From positions 310,001 through 374,000 of the forward strand of contig CP053716.1 of assembly GCA_013201155.1 (NCBI GenBank): 64,000 bases of DNA, written 5' to 3'. Position 1 is the first letter of the stretch. The number at the start of each line of letters is the position of its first letter. The notes beneath the pieces were generated by a model that was not told the DNA's origin, did no database searches, and saw nothing but the letters and a program-made list of their open reading frames with translations. Below are positions 1-7,755 of this stretch, piece by piece. The stretch comes from Berryella wangjianweii (GTDB taxonomy: Bacteria; Actinomycetota; Coriobacteriia; Coriobacteriales; Eggerthellaceae). Both the position numbers and the translations under genes were made by a program.

Positions 1-93
1 CAGGTGCGTTGCGGTGGTGGGCGTCATGGCCAGGTGGCTTTTGGTCATGCGCTTGATCATCTTGGTGAGAAGGCGCTCTGACAGCATGAGCAT
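1..93 (-). CDS. Start of an unidentified gene (5' part only)
   Basis: Reading the minus strand from 93, an ATG opens 31 codons with no stop up to the window edge. The N-terminus is MLMLSERLLTKMIKRMTKSH. A good ribosome-binding site (AAAGGAAG) sits just upstream of the ATG at 91-93. The gene lies about 100 bp downstream of, and in the same direction as, the DUF1653 gene. The visible part is basic and gives no family. A second in-frame ATG lies two codons on (85-87). I cannot say what it encodes. Confidence 0.5.
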   Translation of the reverse strand, partial: MLMLSERLLTKMIKRMTKSHLAMTPTTATHL

Positions 94-192
94 GCTTCCT
101 TTCGGGGTTGGGGCGGCACGGTGGCCGCGTCAAGGGACGGCGTGCGCGGCGGTTCGGTTCGCCGCCTTCGATGCGCGGGTCGCCGAGGGCGG

Positions 193-444
193 CTAGTCCG
201 GATGGGCGACGCTGGGAATGTCCTGCAGCTCGAACCGGTAGCGCTGGCCGGCATCGGGATACTTCCGGCGATCGACCTCGCTGAGGAACAGGGCCGCCGG
301 CCGCACCCACAGCGAGCCGTCGCCGTAGAGCTTGCGGTACACCACCAGATCCTCGTTGGTTTCGGCGTGGCGGGCGGTGTCCACCACCAGGTAGCAGTCG
401 CCTTTGAAGTGACGGTACACGCGATTCAGCTGCAGGGTGCGCAT
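193..444 (-). CDS. DUF1653 family small protein
   Basis: This 83-residue protein is a single DUF1653 domain. The family pattern is visible throughout: YRHFKGDCYLVVDTARHAET, then LVVYRKLYGDGSLWVRP and a phenylalanine-rich FLSEV segment. The family is small, cytosolic and of unknown biochemical function; some members are annotated as regulators without firm evidence. The start is supported by AAGGAG six bases upstream. It stands alone on the minus strand, with the next minus-strand gene starting about 100 bp downstream. Confidence 0.85.
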   Translation of the reverse strand: MRTLQLNRVYRHFKGDCYLVVDTARHAETNEDLVVYRKLYGDGSLWVRPAALFLSEVDRRKYPDAGQRYRFELQDIPSVAHPD

Positions 445-691
445 GCGCGGGCTCCTTGAGGGTCATATCGTTCGAAAGGTGATGGTACCATTCGCGCGCC
501 AGGTTGGCGGATGGGCGTTCCGTGCTGTGGGAAAGATGTGTTTAATCGTCCGTAAAAACGAAGTTTCGATCCTCCTATGTTCAAGTTCGCTTATTGATTA
601 ACTAAACTGAACAAAATCTGCGATGCGGCGCAATGATTGCGCACGTCGCGCGTTCTGCGAGCCGTCTGAGGGAGCGAGGGGTTGGAAGAGG
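445..691. other. Divergent intergenic region with inverted repeat
   Basis: This 247-bp gap between divergent genes is AT-rich from about 540 to 620, unlike its surroundings. A perfect 10-bp palindrome ATGGTACCAT lies at 482-491. An inverted repeat with arms TGTTCAAGTT (578-587) and AACTGAACA (605-613) surrounds a 17-nt AT-rich spacer; one base is extra in the left arm. It is a plausible operator or promoter region for the downstream permease unit. No known riboswitch consensus was recognised. Confidence 0.4.
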
Positions 692-862
692 ATGGTCGAA
701 TCGTTTGAGAGTCAGCTGGATGCCCAGGTGGAGGAGCGCCTGACCGCCATGGAGCAGCCAGGGTACGCGTTTCCGGAATCGCTGGGCCGTATCGACTGGG
801 CGCTGATCGGCGCTGTTCCCGTGGTGTCTGCGGTCCTGCTGGCCGTGGGCGCGGCGCTGTGA
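692..862 (+). CDS. Small single-pass membrane protein linked to NCS1 permease
   Basis: The product is 56 residues: a charged N-terminal half (MVESFESQLDAQVEERLTAM), a short FPESLGRIDWALIG stretch, and one hydrophobic helix ending in GAAL. The ATG at 692 has GGAAG five bases upstream; an upstream in-frame ATG at 623 has none and would add an improbable basic leader. The stop (860-862) overlaps the GTG at 859 of the permease frame, so the two are probably translationally coupled. An Asp-Trp before the helix and the invariant position next to a transporter suggest an accessory subunit, but I recognise no named family. Confidence 0.65.
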   Translation: MVESFESQLDAQVEERLTAMEQPGYAFPESLGRIDWALIGAVPVVSAVLLAVGAAL

Positions 863-873
863 GGGTGACGGCC

Positions 874-2307
874 ATGGGATCGTCTATCGCCGAGCGCGTT
901 GACCAGGAGGCCATCTTCGGCCTCGTTCCGGTGAAGAAGAGCGAGCGCCAGTACGGCTTCTGGGACACCTTGCTGGTGACCGGCGGATTCGCCATTGCCA
1001 CCTGGTGCTATTCCCAGGGCGCCCTGTCGGCGTCGTACCTGGGCTTCTGGCAGCTGCTGGTCGTCACCTTCGCCGTGGGCGGCATCTTCCTGATCGTGGA
1101 GTGCCTGCCGGTGATCTTGTCGGTGCGCTACGGCATCGACCTGTGGGTGTACCTGCGCGCGGTGCTGGGTCATAACGGCGTGCGCATACTGGCCACGGCG
1201 GTGATCTTGGGCAACTGGTTTTGGTACGCGGTGGCCGCCAACATGTTCGGCTCGTCGATCGCTCAGATCATGGGCATCTTCGGCCTCAGCGTGCCGGACG
1301 GATGGGTAAGCGCCCTCAGCATCGTCAGCGTGGTCGGCGGCTCGGCGATCGCCTTGGGCGGCCCGGCGGTGATCAAGTGGGCCTCGCGCTTCTTGGTGAC
1401 AACGCTGCTGGTGATCGGCGTGATCGCCTTCGTGCTGTGCTTCACCATCGTGCCCTTCGATCAGATCCTGGCCTACCGGCCCGACCTGTCCGCGGTGAAC
1501 GGCAACGCGCGGGAGGCCTACGCCCTGGCGGCCGAGGGCATGGTGGCGTTCTCGTTCAGCTGGTCAACCCAGGCCATGGTGCTGCCGCGTCTGTGCCGCA
1601 CCGAGCGCGGCGGCTACTGGGGCACCGTGTCGGCCTACGGCGTGATCGCGCCCTTCTTCGTGTTCATCGGCGGCGTGATGGCCATCGTGATGTTCGTGGT
1701 CAGCGGCACGCTGGAAAGCGACCCCACGGTGATGCTCGCCCTGCTGGGGCCTCAGGTGGCGCTGCTGTCGCTGATGCTGGTGGCTTTCGCCAACATCGGC
1801 ACCCAGGCTGTGGGCTCGTATGTGAACGTGCTGGTGCTGAAGGCGGCCTGGCCCAAGGTGGACTACCGGGTGCTGGTGGGCCTGTCGGCCCTGTACGTGT
1901 CGGTGCTGGCCTTCACGGGCGAGGTGACGGCCAACTTCGGCCAGTTCATCTCGATCGCCGCGTACATCCAGGGCCCGATCATCGGCATCATGTTCGTCGA
2001 TCTGCTGATCGTGCGCAGGCTGAAGGTGTCGCTGAAGTCACTGTACTACCGCAGGGGTCACGACGCCTATCGCTTCCGCGCCGGTCTGAACCCCGTGGGC
2101 CTGGCCGTGATCGCAATCACCCTGGTGGTGGCGTTGCTGTTCGTCTACAATCCCATATACGGCACGGTGGAGAGCCCTGTGTTCCACTACCTTACGGGGT
2201 CGGGCTTCACGGCCGTGTTCGCGGCGGCTCTGTATCTGGCCCTGTCCTTCGTGCCGCCGGTTCGCAGCTTCCTGCTGCGAGACCGCGACGACCTCGATAT
2301 CGTCTAG
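874..2307 (+). CDS. NCS1-family nucleobase:cation symporter-like permease
   Basis: This roughly 477-residue integral membrane protein has about 12 hydrophobic segments. Features of the NCS1 (purine/cytosine/thiamine/allantoin) family are an N-terminal QYGFWDTLLVTGGFAIATW helix, a WYAVAANMFG segment and ANIGTQAVGSYVNVL in the second half. I prefer the ATG at 874, which has GAGGG upstream; a GTG at 859 overlapping the previous stop is the alternative. It follows a 56-aa membrane protein and precedes a choline-activation fusion, so choline or a related amine is a possible substrate. The family name alone would predict a nucleobase, and the substrate cannot be read from the sequence. Confidence 0.82.
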   Translation: MGSSIAERVDQEAIFGLVPVKKSERQYGFWDTLLVTGGFAIATWCYSQGALSASYLGFWQLLVVTFAVGGIFLIVECLPVILSVRYGIDLWVYLRAVLGHNGVRILATAVILGNWFWYAVAANMFGSSIAQIMGIFGLSVPDGWVSALSIVSVVGGSAIALGGPAVIKWASRFLVTTLLVIGVIAFVLCFTIVPFDQILAYRPDLSAVNGNAREAYALAAEGMVAFSFSWSTQAMVLPRLCRTERGGYWGTVSAYGVIAPFFVFIGGVMAIVMFVVSGTLESDPTVMLALLGPQVALLSLMLVAFANIGTQAVGSYVNVLVLKAAWPKVDYRVLVGLSALYVSVLAFTGEVTANFGQFISIAAYIQGPIIGIMFVDLLIVRRLKVSLKSLYYRRGHDAYRFRAGLNPVGLAVIAITLVVALLFVYNPIYGTVESPVFHYLTGSGFTAVFAAALYLALSFVPPVRSFLLRDRDDLDIV

Positions 2308-2373
2308 CTTCCGCGCGCGGGGCCTGACCGTTCGGGGCCCCGCGCCGCATGCCCCCGTCAGAACGGACCGACC

Positions 2374-4176
2374 ATGCTCTCCTTTCCCGAATTCTCCGTG
2401 CTCAGCTCCTGCGCTGTGGAGCCGGGACGCACCCAGCGCTCGATCGCCGAGGCCACCGAGCTGTCAGTGGGCCTGGTGAACGCCACGGTGCGCAGCCTTC
2501 GCACGGGTTGGCTGCTGGACGACGCAGGCGCGCTGACGCCCGCGGGCATGCGCGCCCTTGAGCCGCACCGCGTGCGCAACGCCGTGATCTTGGCGGCGGG
2601 CATGTCCACCCGCTTCGCTCCGGTGTCGTACGACACGCCCAAGGGCCTGCTGACGGTTCGAGGGGAGGTGCTGATCGAGCGCCAGATCCGACAGCTGCGC
2701 GCGGCCGGGATCGACGACGTCACGGTGGTGGTGGGCCACATGAAGGAGAAGTTCTTCTACTTGGGCGACGAGTTCGGCGTGAGCATCGTGGTGAACCCCG
2801 ACTACGCCGAGCGCAACAACACCTCGTCGATCATGTGCGCAGCCGACCGCATCGACAGCACGTTCATCTGCTCATGCGACAACTACTTCGTCCAGAACCC
2901 CTTCGAGCCCTATGCCTGGCGCGCCTACTACGCGGCCACGTACCACGAGGGGCCCACGCAGGAGTACTGCCTGCGCACCAAGACGAAGCATCGCCGGATC
3001 GTGGATGTGACGGTGGGCGGGGAGGACTCGTGGATCATGATGGGACACGCCTACTGGGACCCCGAGTTCAGTGCGTCCTACCTGCGGTTCCTGCGTGCGG
3101 AATACGATCATGCGGCCACGGCCTCGAAGCTGTGGGAGGACCTGTACGCCGAGCGGATCTGCGCCCTGCGCATGGACATGCGACCCTTCGCGCCCGGCAT
3201 GGTGTGGGAATTCGACTCGATCGAGGAGCTGAGCGCCTTCGACCCCACCTTCGTGGAGGATGTGGACTGCCCGGTCTTCGACAACATCTGCGAGGTGCTG
3301 AACTGCGCGAAGGGGGACATCCGCCGTATCGAGCCCATCAAGGAGGGACTGACCAACCTGTCGTTTCGCTTCGAGGTGGGCGAGGATGCGTACGTGTACC
3401 GACATCCGGGCCCGGGAAGCAACGAGCTGATCAACCGCGCCAGCGAGGCGTTCTCGCAGGGTGTGGCCAGTCAGCTGGGCCTGGACACCACCTACCTGCA
3501 CGAGGACCCCGCGGAGGGCTGGAAGGTGTCGCGCTTTCTGGAGGGCTGCGCGACGCTGGACTACGACGACCGGGATCAGGTGGCAGCGGCCCTGGGGCTG
3601 CTGCGAAGGCTGCATGACCATCCGGTGGACTCGGGCTTCGACTTCGACGTGTACGCGGCGACGCTTGAGACGATCGAGCTGATCGACCATCAGCGCCGGG
3701 TGATGTTTCGCGACTTCACCCAGATGACTCGAATGGCCGAAGAGCTGGCGGCTCTGGCGCGCGCCCACGGGGCGCGGCGCTGCCTGTGCCACAACGACTC
3801 GTACGCGCCGAACTTCCTGGTGCATCCGGGCGGCATCGACCTGATCGACTGGGAGTACTCGGGGATGTCCGACTACGCCAGCGACCTGGGAACCTTCATC
3901 TGCTGCAGCCAGTATACGGTGGAGCAGGCCCGTGAGGTGCTGCAGGTGTACTTCGGGCGGCCCCTGGAGCCGGTGGAGGAGTTCCACTGCCTGGCGTACT
4001 GCTGCCTGTCCAGCTACTACTGGTTCATCTGGGCCCTGTACAAGGAGGTATGCGGCGACCCGGTGGGCTCGTACCTGTACCTGTGGTACCGGCATGCGAA
4101 GGGCTTCGGCGAGGAGGCGCGACAGAGGGCGGCCGAGCTGGGCCTGACAGCCCCTGACGTCAGGCCGACCGCGTAG
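2374..4176 (+). CDS. HTH - CTP:phosphocholine cytidylyltransferase - choline kinase fusion (LicC/LicA-like)
   Basis: This 600-residue protein has three parts. Residues ~1-65 form a MarR-like winged helix (RSIAEATELSVGLVNATVRS). Residues ~68-300 are a nucleotidyltransferase with AVILAAGMSTRFAPVSYDTP followed by KGLL, as in LicC-type enzymes that make CDP-choline. Residues ~310-590 are an APH/choline-kinase fold with Brenner motif CHNDSYAPNFLV and IDLIDWEYSGMSDYASDLGT, as in LicA. In the family these would phosphorylate choline or ethanolamine and activate it with CTP for transfer to surface glycans or lipids. It lies 66 bp after the NCS1 permease gene. No phosphotransferase of the LicD type is in the window. 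The start is weakly supported by its ribosome site. Confidence 0.82.
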   Translation: MLSFPEFSVLSSCAVEPGRTQRSIAEATELSVGLVNATVRSLRTGWLLDDAGALTPAGMRALEPHRVRNAVILAAGMSTRFAPVSYDTPKGLLTVRGEVLIERQIRQLRAAGIDDVTVVVGHMKEKFFYLGDEFGVSIVVNPDYAERNNTSSIMCAADRIDSTFICSCDNYFVQNPFEPYAWRAYYAATYHEGPTQEYCLRTKTKHRRIVDVTVGGEDSWIMMGHAYWDPEFSASYLRFLRAEYDHAATASKLWEDLYAERICALRMDMRPFAPGMVWEFDSIEELSAFDPTFVEDVDCPVFDNICEVLNCAKGDIRRIEPIKEGLTNLSFRFEVGEDAYVYRHPGPGSNELINRASEAFSQGVASQLGLDTTYLHEDPAEGWKVSRFLEGCATLDYDDRDQVAAALGLLRRLHDHPVDSGFDFDVYAATLETIELIDHQRRVMFRDFTQMTRMAEELAALARAHGARRCLCHNDSYAPNFLVHPGGIDLIDWEYSGMSDYASDLGTFICCSQYTVEQAREVLQVYFGRPLEPVEEFHCLAYCCLSSYYWFIWALYKEVCGDPVGSYLYLWYRHAKGFGEEARQRAAELGLTAPDVRPTA

Positions 4177-4177
4177 G

Positions 4178-4216
4178 GCCGCCGGGCCCGAGCCCGAGCT
4201 CGTGCCCGGCTGCGGC
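4178..4216. terminator. Possible shared terminator between convergent genes
   Basis: In the 41 bp between the convergent choline-fusion and threonine dehydratase genes, GCCG-CCGGGC (178-187) can pair with GCCCGG-(CTG)-CGGC on the right, forming a GC-rich hairpin with a small bulge. No T-tract follows on either strand, so this is only a candidate. Confidence 0.3.
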
Positions 4217-4217
4217 G

Positions 4218-5480
4218 CTACAGCTGCGTGCGGATGATCGTGGTCTCCAGGCCGTCGGCCTTAAGGGCGCTCACGATGTGCTCCTTGTGCTCGGTGCCGA
4301 AGGCCTCGATGGTCAGCCTCAGCTCCACCGCGTCGTTGCGGTTGGCGCACACGAACTGGTTGTGGTCGAGGCGGATCACGTTGCCGCGGTTCTCGGCCAC
4401 GATGTTGGCCACGCGCACCAGCTCGCCCGGGCGGTCGGGCAGCAGCACCGACACCGTGAAGATGCGGTCGCGCATGATCAGGCCGCGCTGCACCACCGAC
4501 GACATGGTGATCACGTCCATGTTGCCGCCCGACAGGATGCTGACCACGCGCTTGCCGGTGAAGGGCAGGTGGTTCAGGGCGGCCACGGTCAGCAGGCCCG
4601 AGTTCTCCACCACGATCTTGTGGTTCTCCACCATGTCCAGGTACGCCACGATCAGCTCGTCGTCCTCCACGCAGATCACGTCATCGAGGTTCTGCTGAAG
4701 GTAGGGGAACAGCTCGTCGCCCGGCTCCAGCACGGCGGTGCCGTCGGCGATCGTGTTCACGCGGTCGAGCTTCACCACCTTGCCTGCGTCCAGAGACGCG
4801 CGCAGGCAGGCTGCGCCCGCGGGTTCCACGCCGATTACCTTGATGCTGGGGTTCAGCAGCTTGGCCAGGGTGCTGACGCCGGTGGCGAGCCCGCCGCCGC
4901 CGATGGGCACCAGGATGTACTCCACCAGGGGAAGCTCCTGGACGATCTCCATGGCGATGGTGCCCTGGCCCGTGGCCACGCAGGGGTCGTTGAAGGGGTG
5001 GATGAAGGTGAGGCCCTGCTCTGCGGCCATCGCGCGGGCCTGGTCGCAGGCCTCGTCGTACACCTCGCCCGCCAGCACCACGTCAGCGCCGTAGGCGCGC
5101 GTGCGCTCCACTTTGATCAGCGGGGTGCTGGTGGGCATGACGATGGTGGCGCGGGCCCCGTAGCGCTGGGCGGCGTAGGCGACGCCCTGGGCGTGGTTGC
5201 CGGCGCTGGCGGTGATCAGGCCGCGGGCGCGCTCTTCGTCGGTGAGGGTGCTGATCTTGTAGTAGGCCCCGCGCACCTTGTAGGCGCCGGTGCGCTGCAT
5301 GTTCTCGGGCTTGAACCACACGCGGTTGCCCGTGGCGTCGCTGTACGAGGGGCTGTAGATCAGCTTCGTTTCCTGGATCACCTCGCGTACCTTCTCGGAG
5401 GCTTCCTCGAATCTATCCAACGTCAGCACTCGATCCCCTTCCCGCTCCACTATGCTGTGAGGTGCGCGGTGCGCAGTCAT
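4218..5480 (-). CDS. ilvA: Threonine ammonia-lyase with C-terminal ACT domain
   Basis: This 420-residue PLP enzyme converts threonine to 2-oxobutyrate and ammonia, via 2-aminocrotonate, and can also act on serine. The PLP-binding Lys68 lies in TGAYKVRGAYYK, with SAGNHAQGVAY near residue 92 and the phosphate-binding glycine run GGGGLATG near 194. The last ~75 residues (RIFTVSVLLPDRPGELVRVA onward) are one ACT domain, as in the TIGR01127-type catabolic/biosynthetic enzymes, so allosteric control by an amino acid is likely. GGGGGGA seven bases upstream supports the start. It is divergent from ridA with only 40 bp between the start codons, fitting the known need for RidA to clear its imine products. 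Confidence 0.93.
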   Translation of the reverse strand: MTAHRAPHSIVEREGDRVLTLDRFEEASEKVREVIQETKLIYSPSYSDATGNRVWFKPENMQRTGAYKVRGAYYKISTLTDEERARGLITASAGNHAQGVAYAAQRYGARATIVMPTSTPLIKVERTRAYGADVVLAGEVYDEACDQARAMAAEQGLTFIHPFNDPCVATGQGTIAMEIVQELPLVEYILVPIGGGGLATGVSTLAKLLNPSIKVIGVEPAGAACLRASLDAGKVVKLDRVNTIADGTAVLEPGDELFPYLQQNLDDVICVEDDELIVAYLDMVENHKIVVENSGLLTVAALNHLPFTGKRVVSILSGGNMDVITMSSVVQRGLIMRDRIFTVSVLLPDRPGELVRVANIVAENRGNVIRLDHNQFVCANRNDAVELRLTIEAFGTEHKEHIVSALKADGLETTIIRTQL

Positions 5481-5520
5481 GCATTATCCCCCCGATAGCC
5501 ATAAGGAAGGATGAAGAACC

Positions 5521-5898
5521 ATGCAAACCATCAGCACTCCCCATGCTCCTGCCGCCATCGGGCCCTACGCTCAGGGCAACGTGGTGGGCGGCCTGCTGTT
5601 CGCCAGCGGTCAGATCCCCCTCGACCCGACGACGGGTCAGATGGTGGGCCCGACGATCGAGGAGCAGACCCATCAGGTTATGCGCAACGTGGGCGCCGTG
5701 CTTGAGGCTGCCGGCGCAGATTACGACAAGGTGGTGAAGACCACCTGCTTCCTTGCTGACATGGAGCTGTTCGCCGCGTTCAACGAAGTGTACGCCACCT
5801 ACTTCGTCGGGCACCTGCCCAGTCGCTCGGCGGTGGCCGTGCGCAGCCTGCCCAAGGGCGCTTTGGTGGAGGTGGAGGTCATCGCGGCTGTTTCGTAG
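5521..5898 (+). CDS. ridA: RidA family 2-iminobutanoate/2-iminopropanoate deaminase
   Basis: This 125-residue protein matches the RidA/YjgF/UK114 family along its length: APAAIGPYAQGNVVGGLLF, SGQIPLDPTTGQMV, a central QVMRNVGAVLEAAG and the catalytic arginine in the SRSAVAV stretch near residue 105. RidA hydrolyses reactive enamine/imine intermediates released by PLP dehydratases and protects PLP enzymes. AAGGAAGG lies ten bases upstream of the ATG. The threonine dehydratase that makes its substrate is divergently placed 40 bp away, so a shared control region is likely. The amidohydrolase gene 154 bp downstream may be co-transcribed. Confidence 0.95.
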   Translation: MQTISTPHAPAAIGPYAQGNVVGGLLFASGQIPLDPTTGQMVGPTIEEQTHQVMRNVGAVLEAAGADYDKVVKTTCFLADMELFAAFNEVYATYFVGHLPSRSAVAVRSLPKGALVEVEVIAAVS

Positions 5899-6052
5899 CG
5901 ATGGCGCGCCGGCACCGCGGCCGATGGTCTTTGTCGCGCAACAGGCGCCCGAGGACGCTGCGGCCGCGGAGGGCGCGGCCGGCGGTGGGAATGCGGTCGG
6001 TGCGACGGGGGCGCGATGACGCCGCGTCGTCACGATGAGAGGAGCATGCGGC

Positions 6053-7618
6053 ATGACGGTGTACGAGGGTGCGATCCTGACGGTTGACGCGCACGATACG
6101 GTAGCGCGATTCCTGGTGGAGCGCGAGGGGCGAATCGCCTACGTGGGCGACCGGCTTCCCGAGGGGTTCCGCGACGACGAGCGCGTGCAGCTGGGGCAGG
6201 GGGCCCTGGCGCCTGCCTTCGTCGACACGCACCAGCACCTGGCCAGCTTCGCTGTGTTCAACGACGGGCTGAACGTGTCGAGCGCTCGCTCGAACGCGCA
6301 GATCCAGCAGATGGTGAGCGACTACGCGCGCCATGCCGAGGGCTCGATGCTGCTGGCCTTCGGCGCCTCGCCTCATTCGGTGGGCGAGGGCCGGCTGCTG
6401 ACCCGGGCCGAGCTGGACGAGGCCTGCCCCGACCGGCCCATGATGATGGTGAAGTACGACGGCCATGCCTGCGTGGTGAACACCTCGCTTCTGCGCCGCA
6501 TCGAGGGCCGTGTGGGCGGTCTGCGCGGCTTCCACGCCGACACGGGCGAGATGAATCAGGAGGCGTTCTTCAAGACGAGCGACTACCTCACCGGCTCCAT
6601 CAGCCTCCCGCGCCTGGTGCGCAGCATCCAGCGAGCGCTTGACTGCCTGGCCGCGCGCGGCATCGGCATGGTGCATACGGTCAGCGGCGTGGGCTTCGCG
6701 GGCGATCTGGACATTTCGCTGGAAACATGGCTGGCGCGCAGCGCCCAGGCCGGCATGCAGGTGCGCGTGTTCCCGCAGTCGCTTGACGTGCGCACGGCCA
6801 CGCGGCGCGGGCTGCCGCGCATCGGCGGGTGCTTCGCCACCGCGCTGGACGGCTGCTTCGGCAGCCGTGACGCCGCCTTGCTTCAGCCCTACGAGGGAAC
6901 CGACGACCGCGGCGTGCTGTACTACGACGATGCGCTGGTGACCGACTTCTGCCGCAGGGCCCACGACGCCGGTCTGCAGATTGAGGTGCACGCTATTGGC
7001 GATGCGGCCTTCGAGCAGGCCACGCGCTGCCTGGAGGTCGCCTTGTCCGCAGACGATGCACGCGGTCGCCGCCACGGGGTGATCCACGCGTGCCTTCCCA
7101 CGGCCGCGGGCATCGAGCGCTGCGCACGTCTGGGAATTCACCTGCCCATGCAGACGAGCTTCATCGACTGGCCGCAGGAGCCCGATGCGTATCTGGCGAC
7201 GCTTCTGGGTCCGCAGCGCGCGGCGCGATTGAATCCGCTGCGCACCCTGTGGGATGCGGGAATCGTGCTGTCGGCGGGGTCGGATGCGCCCTGCACCGAT
7301 CCCGACCCGATCCTGTGGATGCAGCGCGCGTGCAACCACAGCGTGCCCGCGCAGTCGCTGACGGTGCGCGAGGCTCTGCGCATGTGCACGTACCACGGAG
7401 CATGGGTGAGCTTCGACGAGGCCGAGCGCGGGTCGCTTGAGGAGGGGAAGATGGCCGACATGGTGGTGCTGTCGGGCAACCCGTACAAGGTTTCCGCCAG
7501 CGACCTGGGCAGCCTGAAGGTGGAGCGCACGGTGCTGCAGGGTCGTCCGTACGCCGGTCAGACCCAGGGTGCGCTTGCCGCCGTGGCACGGGGCGCGGTG
7601 TCGCGCGCGAAGGCGTAG
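6053..7618 (+). CDS. YtcJ-like metal-dependent amidohydrolase (Amidohydro_3)
   Basis: This 521-residue cytosolic hydrolase has the family layout: an N-terminal beta-sandwich strand set (GAILTVDAHDTVARFLVERE), the metal-binding HxH in FVDTHQHLASF near residue 60, a metal His in IEVHAIGDAAFEQ, and the catalytic Asp in LSAGSDAPCTDPDPILWM near residue 410. The C-terminus returns to the sandwich (EEGKMADMVVLSGNPYK). The family deacylates or hydrolyses diverse amides and its substrate is not predictable here. I place the start at 6053 because AGAGGAG lies eight bases upstream; an ATG at 6035 has no such site. Confidence 0.85.
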   Translation: MTVYEGAILTVDAHDTVARFLVEREGRIAYVGDRLPEGFRDDERVQLGQGALAPAFVDTHQHLASFAVFNDGLNVSSARSNAQIQQMVSDYARHAEGSMLLAFGASPHSVGEGRLLTRAELDEACPDRPMMMVKYDGHACVVNTSLLRRIEGRVGGLRGFHADTGEMNQEAFFKTSDYLTGSISLPRLVRSIQRALDCLAARGIGMVHTVSGVGFAGDLDISLETWLARSAQAGMQVRVFPQSLDVRTATRRGLPRIGGCFATALDGCFGSRDAALLQPYEGTDDRGVLYYDDALVTDFCRRAHDAGLQIEVHAIGDAAFEQATRCLEVALSADDARGRRHGVIHACLPTAAGIERCARLGIHLPMQTSFIDWPQEPDAYLATLLGPQRAARLNPLRTLWDAGIVLSAGSDAPCTDPDPILWMQRACNHSVPAQSLTVREALRMCTYHGAWVSFDEAERGSLEEGKMADMVVLSGNPYKVSASDLGSLKVERTVLQGRPYAGQTQGALAAVARGAVSRAKA

Positions 7619-7755
7619 GCGCCCGGCGAGCGCGGTCCGCGAGGGTTTGGCGCATCGGGCGCCCGCGTCCTGCCGCCGTGCGCCGCCCAGCGAGCGCGGC
7701 CTGCGCGTGGGCTGCATGGGATCATCCAGACCGGGCGACCGATGGCGTCGGCCGG

